NCBI GenBank assembly: GCA_945906815.1
Contig: CAMDRT010000002.1
Coordinates: 124,001 to 188,000 of the forward strand
Direction: 5' to 3'
Source of the DNA: Bordetella parapertussis
GTDB taxonomy: Bacteria > Pseudomonadota > Gammaproteobacteria > Burkholderiales > SG8-41
DNA length: 64,000 nt
The position numbers and the translations under genes were made by a program. Positions 61,309-64,000 of this stretch are shown in pieces. Numbering within the stretch: the first letter of the stretch is position 1; each line of letters begins with the position of its first letter. The notes under the pieces were generated by a model. That model saw only the letters and a program-made list of their open reading frames with translations. It searched no databases and was not told where the DNA came from.

Positions 61309-62283
61309 ATGAACTACTGCGCTATGGCCAGCACGCTGATGCTGGGCGCGGCACTACTTGCAAACGCTGTTGCGTATGCACAGACTTACCCCGCCAGGCC
61401 GGTACGCGTCATCGTGCCCTTTGCACCGGGCGGCGGTACCGACATACTCGCGCGTATCGTTGCACAAAAATTGTCCGAACAGGTCGGGCAGCAGTTTGTC
61501 GTCGATAACCGTCCCGGCGCAGCCGGTAATGTGGGGCTGGAACTGACGGTGAAAGCGGCGCCCGACGGCTACACGCTGCTGGTTGGTTCAACGTCGGAAA
61601 TCGGCATCGGTCCCAGCCTGTATTCCCGGCCGGCGTTCGATGTGCAACGCGATCTGGCCGTCGCAGCACCCCTTGCTTCAACGCCCATGGTGCTGGTGGT
61701 GCATCCGTCATTGCCGGTAAAAACCGCCAAGGAGTTGGCCGATCTCGCGCGCGCGCGTCCAGGGCAAATCAATTACGCATCGGCCGGCACCGGCACCGGC
61801 AATCACATGTCCGCTGAAATGTTTTTGCATGTCACCCAAACCAAAATGGTGCACATCTCCTACAAAGGCGCCGGCCCCGCCTTGACTGACATCGTGGGTG
61901 GACAGGTGCATGTCATGTTTTCGACCTTGCCCGCAGCCACCGCGCTGATCAAGGCGAGCCGCCTGAAAGCGCTGGCGGTTTCGTCGCCACAACGTGCGCC
62001 CACCATGCCGGGTATTCCAACCATGCTCGAATCGGGGCTGCCCAATTACGAAGTCGACTACTGGTACGGTTTCTTCGCGCCCGCCGCAACGCCACGTGAG
62101 GTACTGGCGCGCATCGCTGCCGAGTCGCAACAAGTGCTGCGCAACACCGATACCAGCGCCCGGCTGGCGGAACAGGGCTTGCAGGTTATCGCCAAGACAC
62201 CGGAGCAATTTACGGCGTTCGTGAAAACGGATATAGCCAAATGGGCAACCGTGGTGAAAGCCTCGGGAGCGAAGCTGGAGTGA
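61309..62283 (+). CDS. Bug/TctC-family tripartite tricarboxylate transporter substrate-binding protein
   Basis: A 324-residue periplasmic binding protein with a signal peptide (about residues 1-24, ending AVAYAQ), then YPARPVRVIVPFAPGGGTDILARIVAQ and NRPGAAGNVGLELTVKAAPDGYTLL, the Bug signatures, and YASAGTGTGNHMSAEMF near 158. It is divergent from the F420 operon with a 133-bp gap that likely holds both promoters. A ribosome-binding site GGAGCG precedes the ATG. Its ligand is unknown. Confidence 0.9.
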   Translation: MNYCAMASTLMLGAALLANAVAYAQTYPARPVRVIVPFAPGGGTDILARIVAQKLSEQVGQQFVVDNRPGAAGNVGLELTVKAAPDGYTLLVGSTSEIGIGPSLYSRPAFDVQRDLAVAAPLASTPMVLVVHPSLPVKTAKELADLARARPGQINYASAGTGTGNHMSAEMFLHVTQTKMVHISYKGAGPALTDIVGGQVHVMFSTLPAATALIKASRLKALAVSSPQRAPTMPGIPTMLESGLPNYEVDYWYGFFAPAATPREVLARIAAESQQVLRNTDTSARLAEQGLQVIAKTPEQFTAFVKTDIAKWATVVKASGAKLE

Positions 62284-62314
62284 AGCGGGTTGTGATGCTG
62301 TTGTCGATTGCAGG

Positions 62315-64000
62315 ATGACGACCCACTGCCTCGCACCCCTACTCACGCCGCGCGGCCATCTGCTGTTTGCGCCGCAGGCGGATGCGCCGATGCTGGCGCA
62401 AGCTTTGCAGGAAAGGTTGGCGCAGGCGTACGCGCGCAGCACAGCCCATGCGCTGTTGCAGCTCGGCGCAGGCGAAGTGGGCGCCGCACTGCCACCGGCG
62501 CTGGGCTACTGGCGCGACTTCGGCGCGCGCTACGTCACCGCGCTGTGTGCCGCACCAGCGCCAGCCGAAAATAGTGACGCCGCAGGCGTTTCACCGGTAC
62601 CCCCGCCACCACCCGATGCGCTTGCAGCCCTCGCTGCCGACGCACCGCCGATGGCGGGCGTGGCGTATTTAACCGCAACCGTACTGAGCGCGTTATGGGA
62701 GGACCTCGATGCGGCGTTGCGCATCGAGCTGGTTGAGGCCAAACAGTCGCTGCAGGATTTCCTTAAACACCGTCATCCCGCATGGCATCTGGTCGGGCGC
62801 GTGCATTTCAATCTGGCCGAAAACCGCGGCGATGATGAAGCGCCCTTCGCTTTCATCGCGACGTACACCACACGCCTGTCGGCGCAAGCCAAGGCCCAGC
62901 ACCTGCCGCTGGCGCAGGCGCTGCGCGAATATGCGGGTGGACAAAATCAGGCGCGGCTGCTGTCGCTGTTGCTGCCCGTACAGCGCGCGGCGGAGCAATG
63001 CCCCTGGTTGCGCGCGATGGTCGATGCGGGCGAGATCTATCATCCGCTGCGCTGGACACCAGGTGAAGCCTACCAATTCCTCACCGCCGTGCCGCAACTT
63101 GAAGCGGCGGGCATCGTGGTGCGCGCGCCGGGCGCTTGGCGCGCCGGACGGCCGCTGCGCCCGCAAGTGAAAGCAACGGTGGGCGGCAAGGCGCCGTCGC
63201 TGTTGGGCAAGGACGCGCTGCTCGATTTCAGCATGGAACTCACGCTCGACGGCGAGCACCTCAGCGCAGCCGAAATCAAAAAACTGCTCGCCGGCGCCGA
63301 CGGACTACAGCTCATACGCGGACACTGGGTCGAAGTCGATCGCGCGAAGTTAAGCCGCATGCTGGAGCACTTTCAAGCGATCGAACTAGCCGCCGTTAAG
63401 GGTGGCTTGGCCTTCGCCGAAGCCATGCGTTTGGTCGCTGGCGCTGCGGTCGCGGGTGAGACCGCCGCCGCAACCGATCCCGACTGGTCTCAGGTCACTG
63501 CCGGCACCTGGCTGGCCGAGACGCTGCAAGGGTTGCGCGAGCCGGAAGGATTGGCGCAGGTGGAGCCGGGCGCCGAACTCAAAGGCACGCTGCGCCCTTA
63601 TCAGCAGGCCGGTGTGCGCTGGCTGTATCTGCTGTACCGGCTCGGGCTCGGCGCCTGCCTTGCCGACGACATGGGTCTGGGCAAGACGATACAGGTGCTA
63701 TCGCTGTTGCTGGTGCTAAAGCGGGAGGATCAGGACGGACATCGCACCAGCCTGCTGGTCGCACCCGCTTCGCTGCTGGCGAACTGGGCAGCGGAGATTG
63801 CACGCTTCGCGCCGAGCTTGAACGCGCTGATCGCGCACCCTTCGGTGATGCCCGCGGGCGAATTACGCACGCTGGAGCGCGAGCGCCTCGCCAACGTGGA
63901 CCTGGTCATCACCAGCTATGGCACGCTGTTGCGTGCGCCGTGGATGGAAACTTTTTCCTGGCGCCTAGCAGTGCTGGACGAAGCGCAGGCGATCAAGAAC
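62315..64000 (+). CDS. SNF2-family DEAD/DEAH-box helicase, 5' part (runs off the right edge)
   Basis: The ATG at 62315 opens a frame that stays open to the window end (562 codons). Residues about 1-400 contain no named motif but resemble the SNF2-associated N-terminal region (start MTTHCLAPLLTPRGHLLF). The ATPase core begins near residue 425: GTLRPYQQAGVRWLY is the Q/I-adjacent motif, LADDMGLGKTIQVLSLL the Walker A, and VLDEAQAIKN the DEAQ Walker B at the very edge. Such proteins remodel nucleoprotein or RNA polymerase complexes (HepA/RapA-like). Only the 5' part is visible. Confidence 0.88.
   Translation, partial: MTTHCLAPLLTPRGHLLFAPQADAPMLAQALQERLAQAYARSTAHALLQLGAGEVGAALPPALGYWRDFGARYVTALCAAPAPAENSDAAGVSPVPPPPPDALAALAADAPPMAGVAYLTATVLSALWEDLDAALRIELVEAKQSLQDFLKHRHPAWHLVGRVHFNLAENRGDDEAPFAFIATYTTRLSAQAKAQHLPLAQALREYAGGQNQARLLSLLLPVQRAAEQCPWLRAMVDAGEIYHPLRWTPGEAYQFLTAVPQLEAAGIVVRAPGAWRAGRPLRPQVKATVGGKAPSLLGKDALLDFSMELTLDGEHLSAAEIKKLLAGADGLQLIRGHWVEVDRAKLSRMLEHFQAIELAAVKGGLAFAEAMRLVAGAAVAGETAAATDPDWSQVTAGTWLAETLQGLREPEGLAQVEPGAELKGTLRPYQQAGVRWLYLLYRLGLGACLADDMGLGKTIQVLSLLLVLKREDQDGHRTSLLVAPASLLANWAAEIARFAPSLNALIAHPSVMPAGELRTLERERLANVDLVITSYGTLLRAPWMETFSWRLAVLDEAQAIKN

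Overview
The window looks like part of a chromosome from a GC-rich Gram-negative bacterium, most likely a betaproteobacterium (Burkholderiales/Nitrosomonadales-like). The indications are the LPS machinery (heptosyltransferase, MsbA), a cobalamin-riboswitch-controlled BtuB, a zapB-like/zapA/6S RNA/EVE block, two Bug/TctC-type solute-binding proteins, and a CIRCE element next to what may be rpoH. No transposase, integrase, tRNA, rRNA or CRISPR array was seen. Genes are densely packed and very often overlap by 4 bases (ATGA or GTGA), so long translationally coupled operons dominate.

Layout. 1-92: first codons of a leftward gene (possibly rpoH) with a CIRCE operator. 328-3813 (+): LPS-core-type glycosyltransferases, a heptosyltransferase and a methyltransferase. 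3824-14323 (-): a coat-polysaccharide operon with a GtrB/GtrA pair, a dTDP-3-amino-3,6-dideoxyhexose cassette (FdtA-like isomerase, GNAT acetyltransferase, FdtB-like aminotransferase), two successive MBOAT + SGNH acetylation modules and a GT-C glycosyltransferase. 14436-16247 (-): MsbA. 16282-16650 (+): orphan HigA-like antitoxin. 16947-19195 (-): BtuB with its riboswitch. 19358-21710 (+): zapB-like, zapA, 6S RNA, EVE protein, amidohydrolase. 21760-35488 (+): an O-antigen-like cluster with a CDP-6-deoxyhexose branch (RfbF, RfbG, C-methyltransferase, 3,5-epimerase, reductase), a perosamine-synthase-like aminotransferase with a NeuD-type acyltransferase, a CmcI-type methyltransferase, a Wzx-like flippase, glycosyltransferases and a third MBOAT + SGNH pair. 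35510-38252 (-): a putative glycosyltransferase and a methyltransferase.

38403-50948 (+) is the most striking region. It carries a GmhA-like isomerase, GmhB-like phosphatase, transaldolase, a domain-swapped HldE-like kinase/nucleotidyltransferase, four SDR proteins, a Gfo/Idh/MocA oxidoreductase, a UDP-glucose-dehydrogenase homologue lacking its catalytic cysteine, a methyltransferase, split transketolase subunits and a Nudix hydrolase. I read it as a self-contained route from pentose-phosphate intermediates through sedoheptulose 7-phosphate to a modified nucleotide-activated heptose, separate from the housekeeping ADP-heptose pathway.

51374-53038 (+) is a thiamine-diphosphate enzyme next to a region of degenerate palindromic repeats. 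53092-61175 (-) is a nearly complete coenzyme F420 locus (CofC, CofD, CofE, NADPH:F420 oxidoreductase, CofG-CofH fusion, LLM-family F420-dependent oxidoreductase) with a Bug protein and a dienelactone hydrolase, which is uncommon in Proteobacteria. 61309-62283 (+) is a second Bug protein, and from 62315 an SNF2-family helicase runs off the right edge.
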